DNA of 64,000 nt from Pyrenophora tritici-repentis (GCF_003171515.1 NC_089392.1:186001-250000); one strand, 5' to 3'. Counted from the first letter of the stretch, positions 52,701 through 62,917 are shown. Notes: generated from the letters alone by a model not told the origin. Translations and numbers: made by a program.

Positions 52701-53634
52701 CAATTACACGACAATATACTCAGACGCCTCGCAAACACAAGAAGGAAAAGGAATAGGAGTTGGGATAGCAGTCTACAACTCAACTCAGCAAGAGATCTAC
52801 TCAGAAACAGTTAATATCGGACAATACCAGCTAGTCTACAACGGCGAACTAGAAGGGATCACACGAGCATTCGAATACGCAGCAAAGAACGCTACAACCG
52901 ACCAGGAATTTGAGGTCTACGCAGATAACCAAGCAGCAATCTACAGGCTTAAAAACCTATCAGATAACCCAGGACAGCATTGGCAACTCCGATGTCTAAA
53001 AGCGGCAAATACGATCCGACGAAAACAAGCAAACATCCACCTACTCTGGGCACCTGGACACACAGATATAGTTGGAAACGAAAGAGCAGACTACCTAGCA
53101 AAAGAAGCAACCAAAGAGGACCCCAGATCAACAACAAAGAGCATTGCCTACCTGGGCACGACAATCAAAAGGATACAACAAACGGAACAACGCCAAGAGT
53201 ATGAGAAATACAAAGCAAGAGCAACCGCTCTAAACAAAGCTACCTACTCAGCCAAATACCCTCTTAAAATCAGCAAAACCATCCAAATGCCACAGAACAC
53301 GAAAAGAGTAACCTCTAGCGCCTTCTACTCTCTTAAGCTAGGACACGGATACTTCAACTCCTACCTAAAGAGATTTAAGAAACGAGACTCTAATCGCTGC
53401 ACCTGCCAAAACATCCAAACGCCAGAACACCTACTACTGTACTGTCATCTATACAAAGACCATCGAAAAACGCTCCTACAAACAATCAAACATCGCCCAG
53501 TCACACTACCACTACTACTCCACACTAGTATAGGTATAGAAGCAACCCTAGCTTTTATCACTAGCACCAGAATAGGAACAAGAAAATGGTACCTAGGACA
53601 GCCAACAGAAGACCTACAGAGAGACACTGTATAA
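49744..53634 (+). CDS. LINE ORF2: endonuclease, reverse transcriptase, RNase H
   Basis: 1296 residues from ATG 49744. APE-type endonuclease at the N-terminus (KILQANLNKS, VQEPW, LLDANEHHPWW, ...TTETGSDHYGLLFSI). Reverse transcriptase with YRVITLLNSLGKVLERI, FVDVKGAFDHV, GIPQGSPVSPIFFLIYI and the active site LSYIDDLSL. RNase H domain (YSDASQTQEGKG, YNGELEGITRAF, VYADNQAAI, LLWAPGHTDIVGNERADYLAK). C-terminal zinc segment CTCQNIQTPEHLLLYC. This combination places it with the Tad1/I-like clade of fungal LINEs. No stops. ORF2 could act in trans even though this copy lacks its promoter and most of ORF1. Confidence 0.95.
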   Translation: MLDSIKILQANLNKSIQATESTLQLAVELRVDIIAVQEPWLTPTRNNDYADTRSTSHAAYLQILPQSEPKLRPRVLFYISRTLLAETYLLEGFTSDPDAIALVVQKGNHKFNIFNLYNERGIGDIKTIPRVLLNTNTRLPESSILLLDANEHHPWWDPLCTSTSPGAPPFVEWIESQNLSLLNTPGTGTFFRPHLSRESVLDLSLVTPDLADKAIDWQVTTETGSDHYGLLFSIRSDTDQVDNPINQRKFNTKKADWPLFQKTLNEAIQNNITLQHISEINDPRKQDCKNLILEEDQELQSKLEEIGEAITQVIQLAADKAIPKVKLGPKPKPWWNQELTKLRRELTHCQRVYTQQLQQLSIQEAYLFKKDFLIARNTYARAIKDAKKRHWNSFLEQETPQSIYKAMAYTKDQKVEKIPPIHREILEKTFKGKCKAFRKALFPPPPTAELPSFLNYQESIWDWPQLSISELEQACSSKVKSSTPGPDAITQDIITATFKFNPEILFIAYSILFNYGYHPRCWKAATGAILKKPSKLDYSLPKAYRVITLLNSLGKVLERIIAKRLASLAETTNLLHPSQIGGRNKKSAIDAALLLVDQIQHKKQQGQITSTVFVDVKGAFDHVIHNRFLDRLKKLGLPISLICWAKSFLSNRTLRLAFDNKIEEFSKIRAGIPQGSPVSPIFFLIYIRDLFPALQSFQLSYIDDLSLTTSSTSLKKNIRALQKEIATLFAKGEQLDIIFDTSKTELIHFTAKKERIERALILPNNDLIEHKDTVKWLGIYLDNRLSFKSHVSIRVSQARQAFYRLGRLANIELGLSTHAIRQLYLACVTSVSDYGAQIYWQNQPYATKKLQSLHNLACRKTLGVFRTAPTVPTSLEASLLPPAIRLNSTIRNYASRANLLANTHPIAKAITRIQSTNLQRSKKPNQHRQLQTITNAIPKNNKRDTEQTIPYRFRPWDTLNYTVTVSQKSKEEEANAHQAYIKTRLDNYTTIYSDASQTQEGKGIGVGIAVYNSTQQEIYSETVNIGQYQLVYNGELEGITRAFEYAAKNATTDQEFEVYADNQAAIYRLKNLSDNPGQHWQLRCLKAANTIRRKQANIHLLWAPGHTDIVGNERADYLAKEATKEDPRSTTKSIAYLGTTIKRIQQTEQRQEYEKYKARATALNKATYSAKYPLKISKTIQMPQNTKRVTSSAFYSLKLGHGYFNSYLKRFKKRDSNRCTCQNIQTPEHLLLYCHLYKDHRKTLLQTIKHRPVTLPLLLHTSIGIEATLAFITSTRIGTRKWYLGQPTEDLQRDTV

Positions 53635-54187
53635 AACTAAAACCACAACCCTCTCCTTTGCCACAAGAGCCCGCTGCTACATCTCTTTCTACTTATCAAA
53701 CTGCTCTTTAGCACCTGGCAACAAACAGATACAAGCTATCTTTTGTAGAAAAGCCAAAGACCATATTAGCGAACCATACCAGAAAACCATGTAAATTAGA
53801 AAAACCAAGATAGAACGGCCTTCGGCCAAAGTCCTACATAGTCTCTGACTGAAAAAGGACTCTAATGGAATAATAATAATAATAATAATTTGCCAAACCC
53901 CGGTACGGAAGCTAACACCGGCCTTGATAATCTCGGTATTGCTCGCAAATCTGGTGTTGCTGAGAGCATTATGGTCGGTTATGACATTGGTAGCAGTGCA
54001 GATTGTAGATACACAAGATCCCAAAGGCAAGTTTCCTTCACCTAAGACTGCAATAATCAATAAGTTGACAATTTACCCAGCCAACTATTGCATGCGTTGC
54101 GTTAATTACGAGTCGATTCCGCTATTGGAGGAAGCATTACCAATTGGACATCCAAAGGCTTCATTGCGTCACAGCTTTGTTGATTGA

Positions 54188-55107
54188 ATGAGTGTCTGCT
54201 GAAAGCGTGGTCATCGAATTTCTTGGATTTATTTTGTATCATACTATGACATAGGTAGAGCTTACTTGTCTTATTTTGTGCTTATAATATATTGTTTCAT
54301 GGTGTATTCGCTGTGTCTTCATCTACTATAGTTTGAGATAGTAGTGTGCGTTTGCTCCATAAGTCATAGAGTCATGCTGGGTCATTTGAGTATTGGTAAG
54401 CGGTCGGTACAGTTTCTTGCATGGGGTCTAGGTCAACCATATGACGAATGGCAATAGACAGTGGATGTCCACCACAAACAGCTCATCTGCTCACGATCTT
54501 TGATAGTGACATTGATGAAGGTGGAGAAAACGTGCGTGAACTTGTTGTATTGGAGCTACGGGAGAAGGGAGAATATCTATGGTGCGCGCACGGAGCAGCT
54601 GACTAATCAGTGCCTGGCCAATCAGAGCACGGGAAGCCTGATTCACCGTGAATACTAGTGAAGGCTCTCACCGCGTCTCGACAAAAACTGGGCTGAACAT
54701 TTGGACACGTGCGAGGGCGTAGAAGAACCCAGAAGATACTTGTCCGCAACTCAATGATTGATTGTATAGATAAGTGATGCCGATGCTTCGCTGCAGATTT
54801 TCACAACGCAGTTTTGTTGTAATAACATTCCGCAACTCAATAATGACGTCATCTTGAAAATCGCTTTACCCTGCCAGTGACTGGACTTTGGTCTTCTGCT
54901 AAGAGCCAAGGTTGACTTAGAGTTTATTTGCTTCCAGGGGAGGAAGAACAGATCCTCACCAGACCGAACAAGCATTAACCTAGCCAAAAACGGACATACT
55001 TTGAACAACAACGTTAGGCCGAGTAATGTTACACTGGAACAGTTTTCAAGACATGAATTTACTGGGCCGAAGAAGCGCCATGCATAGTATCAATCAGAGC
55101 AACGAAA
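54188..55107. other. Intergenic
   Basis: Includes the dispersed repeat copy B (54755-54827), flanked by two TCCGCAACTCAAT words that resemble the MITE TIRs. No gene seen. Confidence 0.4.
54755..54827 (-). repeat. Dispersed 73-bp repeat, copy B
   Basis: Inverse of 44086-44156 with scattered differences. Flanked by the words CCGCAACTCAAT at about 54743 and 54829, suggesting an eroded short element. Confidence 0.5.
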
Positions 55108-55472
55108 GATTACAATTCCAGTCTGGACTGAGCCGAAGCGGGGGATCCTGGAGGTAGGAAATAGTAAGGCGTAGGTGTCACATTCAGCCAGGGATAGAGC
55201 CGCACTGCACCGGCAAGGAGTTCCGATATGGAGACAGATAACTTTATACCAGACCGCGCTGAAGCGGGGTATTCTACATGGAGCTTGGGGTAGGACCGCA
55301 CCGGATCGGACCGACAAGAAGCCCCGATACAGAAACAGATTACAACTTTACTCCGGACTGAGTCGAAGCGGGATAACTATCCTAGAGCTATTAGAAACAG
55401 TAAGATGTCGGAATAAAATAGAGCCAGGGGTAGAGCCGCACTGGACTGGCGAGAAGCCCTGATGAAGAAACA
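55108..55472. repeat. Degenerate tandem repeat, three units
   Basis: Three head-to-tail units (55108-55236, 55237-55337, 55338-55472) share the order GATTACAA..., GGACTGAGCCGAAGCGGG, GTAGAGCCGCACTGGACTGGC, AAGCCCTGATA/GAAACA. The middle unit lacks about 30 bp. No similarity to the other elements here. Confidence 0.65.
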
Positions 55473-55935
55473 GGGTATCGTCTTTGTTACCATAGTCATC
55501 GCCCGTCAAGGCCTCTGCGACAAAAGGGACTCCATCCTTTAAACCTAAAAATCATTCGCGTAACAGGGGGACACTCTTCAAACGTAAATGAGTGCTCATG
55601 CAACACATCTTTCCAACCCTCAACCGCGGGCAAGTGTTGTTCCGTTGTCAGATCATATTTTTCGAGCAGTCTTGGCTAATATTATTAGTATTATTATTAT
55701 TCCATTAGAGTCCTTTTTCAGTCAGAGACTATGTAGGACTTTGGCCGAAGGCCGTTCTATCTTGGTTTTTCTAATTTACATGGTTTTCTGGTATGGTTCG
55801 CTAATATGGTTTTTGGCTTTTCTACAAAAGATAGCTTGTATCTGTTTGTTGCCAGGTGCTAAAGAGCAGTTTGATAAGTAGAAAGAGATGTAGTAGCGGG
55901 CTCTTGTGGCAAAGGAGAGGGTTGTGGTTTTAGTT

Positions 55936-58900
55936 TTATACAGTGTCTCTCTGTAGGTCTTCTGGTGGCTGTCCTAGGTGCCATTTTCTTGTTCCTATTC
56001 TAGTGCTAGTGATAAAAGCTAGGGTTGCTTCTATACCTATACTAGTGTGGAGTAGTAGTGGTAGTGTGACTGGGCGATGTTTGATTGTTTGTAGGAGCGT
56101 TTTTCGATGGTCTTTGTATAGATGACAGTACAGTAGTGGGTGTTCTGGCGTTTAGATGTTTTGGCAGGTGCAGCGATTAGAGTCTCGTTTCTTAAATCTC
56201 TTTAGGTAGGAGTTGAAGTATCCGTGTCCTAGCTTAAGAGAGTAGAAAGCGCTAGAGGTTACTCTTTTCGTGTTCTGTGGCATTTAGATGGTTTTGCTAA
56301 TTTTAAGAGGGTATTTGGCTGAGTAGGTAGCTTTGTTTAGAGCGGTTGCTCTTGCTTTGTATTTCTTATACTCTTGGCGTTGTTCCGTTTGTTGTATCTT
56401 TTTAATTGTCGTGCCTAGGTAGGCAATGCTCTTTGTTGTTGATCTGGGGTCCTCTTTGGTTGCTTCTTTTGCTAGGTAGTCTGCTCTTTCGTTTCTAACT
56501 ATATCTATGTGTCTAGGTGCCTAGAGTAGGTGGATGTTTGCTTGTTTTCGTCGGATCGTATTTGCCGCTTTTAGACATCGGAGTTGCCAATGCTGTCCTA
56601 GGTTATCTGATAGGTTTTTAAGCCTGTAGATTGCTGCTTAGTTATCTGCGTAGACCTCAAATTCCTGGTCGGTTGTAGCGTTCTTTGCTGCGTATTCGAA
56701 TGCTCGTGTGATCCCTTCTAGTTCGCCATTGTAGACTAGCTAGTATTGTCTAATATTAACTGTTTCTAAGTAGATCTCTTGTTGAGTTAAGTTGTAGACT
56801 ACTATCCTAACTCCTATTCCTTTTCCTTCTTGTGTTTACGAGGCGTCTGAGTATATTGTCGTGTAATTATCTAGCCTTGTTTTAATTTAGGCTTAGTGCG
56901 CATTTGCCTCCTCTTCTTTGGATTTTTAAGAGACTATTACGGTATAGTTTAGAGTATCCTATAGCCTAAACCGGTATAGGATAGTCTGCTCTGTGTCTCT
57001 TTTGTTGTTTTTAGGAATTGCGTTAGTAATAGTTTGTAGCTGTCTGTGCTAGTTTAGTTTCTTTAAGCGTTAGAGATTAGTTAATTAGATCTAAGTTATT
57101 GCCTTTGCAATTAGATGGGTGTTGGCTAGCAGGTTTGCTCTGCTTGCGTAGTTCTAGATAGTTGAGTTAAGCCTAATTGCTGGTAGTAGTAGGCTCGCTT
57201 TAAGGCTTGTAGGGACTGTTGGTGCTGTTCTAAACACTCCTAGAGTTTTTCGACAAGCTAGGTTGTGTAGTGACTGTAGTTTCTTTGTAGCGTAGGGTTA
57301 GTTTTGCTAGTATATTTGTGCTTCGTAGTTTAACACGCTAGTTACACATGCTAAGTATAGTTGTCTAATAGCGTGTGTTGATAGGCCGAGTTCAATGTTC
57401 GCTAGTCTTCCTAGCTTGTAGAAAGCTTGTCTGGCTTAGCTTACACGTATAGACACATGTGATTTGAATAATAGTCGGTTGTCTAGATAGATACCTAGCC
57501 ACTTGATAGTGTCTTTGTGTTCTATCCGGTCGTTGTTTAGGAGTATGAGGGCTCTTTCTATCCTCTCCTTCTTAGCGGTGAAGTAGATTAGCTCTGTTTT
57601 GGATGTGTCGAAGATAATGTCTAGCTGCTCTCCCTTAGCAAAGAGTGTAGCTATCTCTTTATGCAGTGCTCTTGTATTTTTCTTTAGAGAGATTAATAAC
57701 GTAGTGAGAGATAGGTCGTCGATATACGATAGTTGAAAGCTTTGTAAGGCTAGGAATAGGTCTTAGATATAGATAAGGAAGAAGATTAGTGATACTAGGC
57801 TGCCTTGTAGGATGCCTGCTATAATCTTGCTAAATTCTTCAATCTTATTATCGAATGCCAGTCTTAGGGTCCTGTTAGAGAGAAAGGATTTCGCCCAGCA
57901 AATTAAGCTAATTAGGAGTCCAAGTTTCTTAAGTTGGTCTAGAAATCGGTTGTGTATGACGTGGTCAAAAGCTCCTTTGACGTCCACGAACACTGTGGAA
58001 GTAATTTAGCCTTGCTGTTTTTTGTGTTGAATCTGGTCTACTAGGAGGAGAGCGGCGTCTATTGCAGATTTCTTGTTTCTACCTCTAATTTGTGAGGAGT
58101 GTAGGAGGTTTGTGGTTTCTGCTAGACTAGCTAGTCTTTTGGCGATAATTCTTTCTAGTACCTTCCCTAGGCTGTTTAAGAGAGTAATTACTCTATAAGC
58201 TTTCGGGAGAGAGTAGTCTAGTTTAGATAGTTTTTTGAGAATTGCTCCTGTAGCTGCTTTCCAGCACCAAGGGTGGTATCCGTAATTAAACAAGATTAAG
58301 TAGGCGATGAAGAGGATCTCTAGGTTGAACTTAAACGTAGCGGTTATAATATCTTAAGTAATAGCGTTAGGCCTTGGTGTACTACTTTTAACTTTACTAG
58401 AACAGGCTTGTTCTAGTTCAGAAATTGATAGTTGCGGCTAGTCCCAAATGCTCTCTTAATAGTTTAGAAAGCTTAGTAGTTCTGCTGTTAGAGGAGGAGG
58501 GAAAAGTGCTTTTCTAAAGGCCTTGCACTTTCCTTTGAATGTTTTCTCTAGTATCTCTCTATGGATAGGTGGAATCTTTTCGACCTTTTGATCCTTTGTG
58601 TATGCCATAGCTTTGTAGATAGACTGTGGGGTTTCTTGTTCTAGAAAGCTATTCTAATGTCTCTTCTTGGCATCCTTGATTGCTCTGGCGTAGGTGTTCC
58701 GCGCTATTAAGAAGTCTTTCTTGAATAGATATGCCTCTTGGATGGACAACTGTTGCAATTGTTGTGTGTAGACTCTTTAGTAGTAAGTAAGCTCTCTTCT
58801 TAGCTTAGTAAGCTCCTAGTTCTACTAGGGTTTTAGTTTAGGACCTAGTTTAACTTTTAGGATTGCTTTGTTAGCTGCTAGTTGGATAACTTGCGTAATT

Positions 58901-59826
58901 GCTTCCCCTATCTCCTCTAGTTTGCTTTAAAGCTCCTAGTCCTCTTCTAGAATTAGATTCTTGCAATCTTGTTTCCTAGGGTCATTTATCTCGCTTATGT
59001 GCTGTAGCGTGATGTTGTTTTAAATAGCCTCGTTTAGGGTTTTTTGAAATAGTAGCTAATCCACCTTTTTTGTGTTAAACTTGCGTTGGTTTATTAGATT
59101 GTCTACTTGGTCGGTGTCTGATCGAATTGAGAAGAGTAGGCCGTAGTGGTTAGATCTAGTCTCTGTAGTGACTTGCTAGTCAATAGCTTTGTCAGCTAGG
59201 TCTAGGGTAACTAGAGATAGGTCTAAAACTGATTCTCTTAATAGGTGTGGCCTAAAGAAAGTGCCCGTTCCTGGTGTGTTTAGAAGGCTAAGGTTTTGGC
59301 TTTCTATCTATTCTACAAATGGGGGTGCTCCTAGGCTCGTCGATGTGCATAGTGGGTCCCACCACAGGTGGTGCTCATTTGCGTCTAGGAGTAGAATAGA
59401 TAACTCTAGTAGTCTTGTGTTTGTGTTTAGAAGAACTCTTAGGATAGTCTTTATATCTCCTATACCTCTCTCGTTGTATAGGTTGAAGATATTAAACTTA
59501 TGATTTCCTTTCTGTACTACTAGTGCTATAGCGTCTAGATCTGACGTGAAACCTTCTAGTAGGTAGGTTTCTGCTAATAGCGTTCTAGAGATATAGAATA
59601 GCACTCTAGGGCGGAGTTTTGGTTCGGATTGTAGGAGAATTTAGAGGTATGCTGCGTGGCTAGTGGACCTAGTATCAGCGTAGTCGTTGTTTCTTTTTAG
59701 TGTAAGCTAAGGCTCTTAGACTGCAATTATATCAACCCTTAGTTCGACAGCTAGTTGAAGAGTAGACTTTGTAGCCTAGATACTCTTGTTCAGATTCGCT
59801 TAGAGAATCTTAATGCTGTCTAATAT
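55936..59826 (-). pseudogene. LINE ORF2, RIP-inactivated
   Basis: Collinear and equal in length with 49744-53634. The start codon is changed from ATG to ATA (59826-59824), and many Trp/Gln codons are now TAG/TAA. Readable blocks remain, for example VKGAFDHVIHNRFLDQLKKLG at 57763-57993. Mutations are sparse in the last few hundred bases near 55936-56130 and denser upstream. Confidence 0.9.
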
Positions 59827-61626
59827 TCTATTATATATTGGTTCTCCTTGTTTGTTATAGCTGCGAGGACTTCACAGTCTCTGCTATTAGCAAAGTGAGG
59901 TTCTTTGCAGTTTGAGCATTTTGGGAGTGTATGGATACAAGGTTTCCCACTTGTCGTGCAGGTGGAGCATTTATGCTGCGATGTAGGGTGGGTCTCCGCA
60001 CATAGCTGGCATGCTGTTTAGTTTCGGCATTTCAGCTTTGTATGGCCAAACCCTTAGCAGTTGTCGCATTAGGTAGCTGGAATACTTCTATACTTTTCAG
60101 TACGGAGGCTCTCTCCAAGGATGATGATCCTCGCTCCTAGTTTCTTTGCTTTAGCTTCTGTTTTAAAAGCGATGACAATAGAGCTGTTTTGCTTGTTCTT
60201 CTAGTCTTTTGTAAGCCAGTAGGAGTTACTAACTATTTGTAGTCCTTTGTTGTATGTAGGGATTTCAGTTTGAAGGATTTCTAGCGTGTCTGCTCCTTCA
60301 AAGGTTGTAGGGACGTTGTGGACTATGACTTTTGTCCAAGATTCTAGTGGTTGAGCGTGTTTGATGTTAAAGAGGTCTATCTAGATATTTAATTGTTAAA
60401 GAAGGAATTCTCCAGAGTATCCGCTTGTAGTAGTAAGTATGAGATTGTTTCTCTTACTAAGAGCTGCTAGTTGGATAACAGGTCCTGCAATGCTAGCTTT
60501 TTAGAATACCTCGTTGATTTTGTTTCGTGCTTAGAGCGGGTTAATAGTTTGGTTTTCCTCTAGTGTTGCAACTATTTAATAGTGCGTAATTAGTTTCTTA
60601 GGCGTTAGCTTTTTCTTTAGAGCTACAGTCGTCTAAGTGGCGTTCTTTGATAGTTGAGCTGCAATTGTTGCGTATAATTAGGGAGCATTTGTGTTTGTTG
60701 TCGTTGTTGCTGCTGCTGCTGCCGTTTAGTTGTTTTGACCAGCTACTATAGCTGTTGCCTTCTTTAATGTCTTTGCTGCTTTTTCTGAAGCGTTTGCTAG
60801 AGTAGCTGAGTAGAAGGCGAGCTTGGCAGATAGTTTGTCCGAGATCTGGTTTGTAACTCTCCCTTTTTCCGTGTAGTCTCTAAATACATCTAGTAGTTCG
60901 AGTAGCTTGTTTTGCTCTTCATATAAGTTAGTTATAATAGAGGCTTGGAGGATTAGGTTTCTAGCCCATTAGATTGTAACGGGCTAGAGCCCAGATGCTA
61001 TGGTGATCCTCGGTGGAACCTTCGGAGCTTTCTCGGCACTTTAGATGCTTCGAGAAGCTACGTGAACAACAAGCCAAACGTATATAGATATCGTTGCACT
61101 GCAGATAGCTTTCTTCTTCATCGAATACAATCCTGTTACCAGGCATCGGCATACTTTGCGCAGCCCCTTATGTTGGATCGGAGGAGAGATGAGAGAGAAG
61201 GTTGTTTTATTGAGAGAGCTGCAGAGAGCGACTATATACATGAAGTAGAGTATCTGGAGCATTCCAGATCAGCAGTGTGTTACGTAGCTGTGACGATAGT
61301 AGAACATTCTAGTTGACACCCCCTGAGGGCTGACACCTTACATAGATTGCCTGTTCTAGATCTTTTGCAGTTAGTTTATCAGAGTCGTTCTTTTAGAATA
61401 GATTTCTTCCTATTCTGTTGTATACAGGAGAGAAGAGGGCTGGTCGTTTGTTTATAATTAGGATTAGCCGTTTAGGTGGGTTAGGTTAGGTTTGGGTTAG
61501 GGTCGCTAGTGTCTGGTCCTCTTCTATACCCATTTGGATATCGTTTTCGAGCTAGATTGCTGTATCAACGCTGTTTCCACTTGCCTCTGGGATCTGCACT
61601 GTAATATTGTCGCTGTCTGGCGGCAT
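59820..61626 (-). pseudogene. LINE ORF1 (Gag-like), RIP-inactivated and LTR-interrupted
   Basis: Starts at ATG 61626-61624 (MPPDSDNITVQIPEASG...) with several TAG/TAA codons. It is interrupted by the solo LTR at 60975-61342 and ends with the zinc-knuckle region next to ORF2. It supplies the N-terminal half missing from the truncated copy. Confidence 0.8.
60975..61342. mobile_element. Solo LTR (368 bp)
   Basis: Begins TGTAAC and ends CTTACA (TGTAA/TTACA inverse ends) and is flanked by the 5-bp duplication TAGAT (60970-60974 and 61343-61347). It interrupts the LINE ORF1 pseudogene, so it is younger than that insertion. No internal domain. It is not the same LTR as the 165-bp one. Confidence 0.75.
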
Positions 61627-62128
61627 TTTTGTTCTGTTGTTGCTACTTTACACTAGAAGGATACCTAGTTCTTCTAGCCGTACCGGTGTGAAAGTAGTGA
61701 AAGCCTTGCTATTTTACTCTTCTTACTCTCTTTTCTCTATCTTACTGATCTATCGAGTAAATCTCTAGGATAGGAATAGATTTGGGAGACTAGAAAACAG
61801 CGAGAGTCAATTGTTGGTGTTTTTGGTTGTCTTATCGATAAGGACTGGTCTGTGCGTTTTTGTTTCGAAGATTGAACGCGTCTGAAGAATCTCGTTCTAC
61901 TGGGTCTAGCTTTACAACCAGCTGGCTGCGGAGGCTTAGAGTAGCTGGAATGTTTTTCTTCTGATGGTTTCGACTATATTCCGATGAAAAACGACGCGTT
62001 TTGATCAGTTTTCGATTTGATGTTCTGTCATGTGTGAGTCTTGGCTAATAGAAACGTAGCTCATCTACCGAATACAGCTCCAGAGATATCTTTACACAAT
62101 CCTATGTCGTAGGAATTACAGGTCATCC

Positions 62129-62917
62129 ATGGCTGCCGCTCCTACCTATCGAGACACAATCTTGAGCATGTCGGAGCCCGAAACCGAGCGGCTTGTTAAC
62201 AGCGACGATGAACCAGATCCTGTACTAGAAAAGCCCGGCCACGGGGCGAAAAGCGCATCTAAGTCGCGACCTTTACGGTTCTTCATACTGCTTTGCAAAT
62301 GTTGCGTCTACCTCCTAGCGCTCTATGGGCTATTAGACCTATGCCGTCGTATGCATGACCATCTTTCCCCAGAGGTACAACGACAAGACACCACCGATCA
62401 TCTTGCACTAGCAGCCCAACAACAGCAACAAGAACAACAACAAGACGCCTCATGTTCCTGCGGCGAAACCTTAGCCTCAGCACTAGCTCTGGACTGCAAA
62501 TTCGACGTCCTCTCATCCGCGTGGCTACCCCCCCGCTGCCGCGACGACATAGTGACGGCAGAATTCGAACATGCGGGACCCGGTCCCGGCGGCGCATGGA
62601 CGTATTTCGAGGATGAAAACGGTACCATTCCCATCGACGTGTCTAAGCTGGGTGAGCTTACAAATACGGGGCGCAAGTACCATGCGACGAATGTCTGGCA
62701 CATGATCCATTGTTTCTACTTTTGGAAGAAGCAGTATCGCGTGAGGTTTACGGGCGTCGTGGTGGAGAGGTGGGGGGATACGGAGCCGCATATTGATCAC
62801 TGTATTGGCCTATTTCATAAGTATCCTTGGAAGCCGGTTATAGGGTCGGTGGTGGAGCCTATGCTGCCGAATCCGCCGTTTCGACATCAATCTGCGCAGA
62901 AGAGTAATGCAGAGTAA
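62129..62917 (+). CDS. UstYa/DUF3328-like membrane protein
   Basis: 262 residues, intronless, ATG 62129. Cytosolic N-terminus with acidic and basic stretches; one TM (LRFFILLCKCCVYLLALYGLLDLC, about residues 49-72); a Gln-rich linker; then the catalytic-type domain with LDCKFDVLSSAWLPPRC, EFEHAGPGPGGAWTYFED and two HxxHC motifs, WHMIHCFYFWKKQ and PHIDHCIGLF. Paired HxxHC motifs are the signature of UstYa-type proteins, which oxidise or cyclise peptides in fungal RiPP pathways. Related single-copy members without a cluster are common, and no precursor-peptide gene or other RiPP gene is visible here. Only 78 bp separate its ATG from the LINE target duplication. Confidence 0.75.
   Translation: MAAAPTYRDTILSMSEPETERLVNSDDEPDPVLEKPGHGAKSASKSRPLRFFILLCKCCVYLLALYGLLDLCRRMHDHLSPEVQRQDTTDHLALAAQQQQQEQQQDASCSCGETLASALALDCKFDVLSSAWLPPRCRDDIVTAEFEHAGPGPGGAWTYFEDENGTIPIDVSKLGELTNTGRKYHATNVWHMIHCFYFWKKQYRVRFTGVVVERWGDTEPHIDHCIGLFHKYPWKPVIGSVVEPMLPNPPFRHQSAQKSNAE

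Larger units (their letters stand above)
49283..53888 (+). mobile_element. 5'-truncated Tad-type LINE, ORF2 intact
   Basis: Flanked by a 13-bp duplication TTTGCCAAACCCC (49270-49282 and 53889-53901). It begins inside ORF1 (5' truncation, usual for LINEs) and ends with a short (AAT/TAA)n tail. Insertion is in the coding sequence of the membrane-protein gene. There is no sign of RIP, in contrast to the inverse copy at 55.7-62.0 kb. Confidence 0.95.
47963..54187 (+). pseudogene. Membrane-protein gene interrupted by a MITE and a LINE
   Basis: The ATG at 47963 opens a frame to 49125. The same frame resumes at 49262-49282 and again at 53902-54187. These are exactly the positions left when the 128-bp MITE with one 8-bp duplication and the LINE with one 13-bp duplication are discounted (489 codons in total). 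N-terminal TM (IFVVIFFFITTVLLSVFNTIVTGYE); a large ectodomain with about ten N-x-S/T sites and Cys; then after the LINE TYLCQTPVRKLTPALIISVLLANLVLLRALWSVMTL (TM) and a cytosolic tail. I do not recognise a named family, but topology resembles the DUF3176 neighbour (divergent, 1.2 kb away). As it stands the product would end inside the MITE at 49177, losing the last TM. Confidence 0.75.
55682..62036 (-). mobile_element. Full-length Tad-type LINE, RIP-mutated
   Basis: Flanked by a 14-bp duplication AGTCTTGGCTAATA (55668-55681 and 62037-62050). The poly-(TAA)-like tail is at the left and the 5' end at the right. ORF2 (59826-55936) has exactly the length of the intact copy (3891 bp). Most differences seen are TpG-to-TpA or CpA-to-TpA, creating stops and destroying the ORF2 ATG. 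The 3' UTR is almost identical to that of the intact copy. A solo LTR is inserted in ORF1. Confidence 0.93.

Noticed and set aside
61470..61505. TTAGGG-like words resembling telomeric repeat
   Set aside because: They lie within the LINE ORF1 pseudogene coding strand and are not a tandem array.
62129..62917. A RiPP (ustiloxin-like) biosynthetic cluster
   Set aside because: Only the UstYa-like gene is seen; no precursor peptide with repeated cores, tyrosinase or peptidase nearby.
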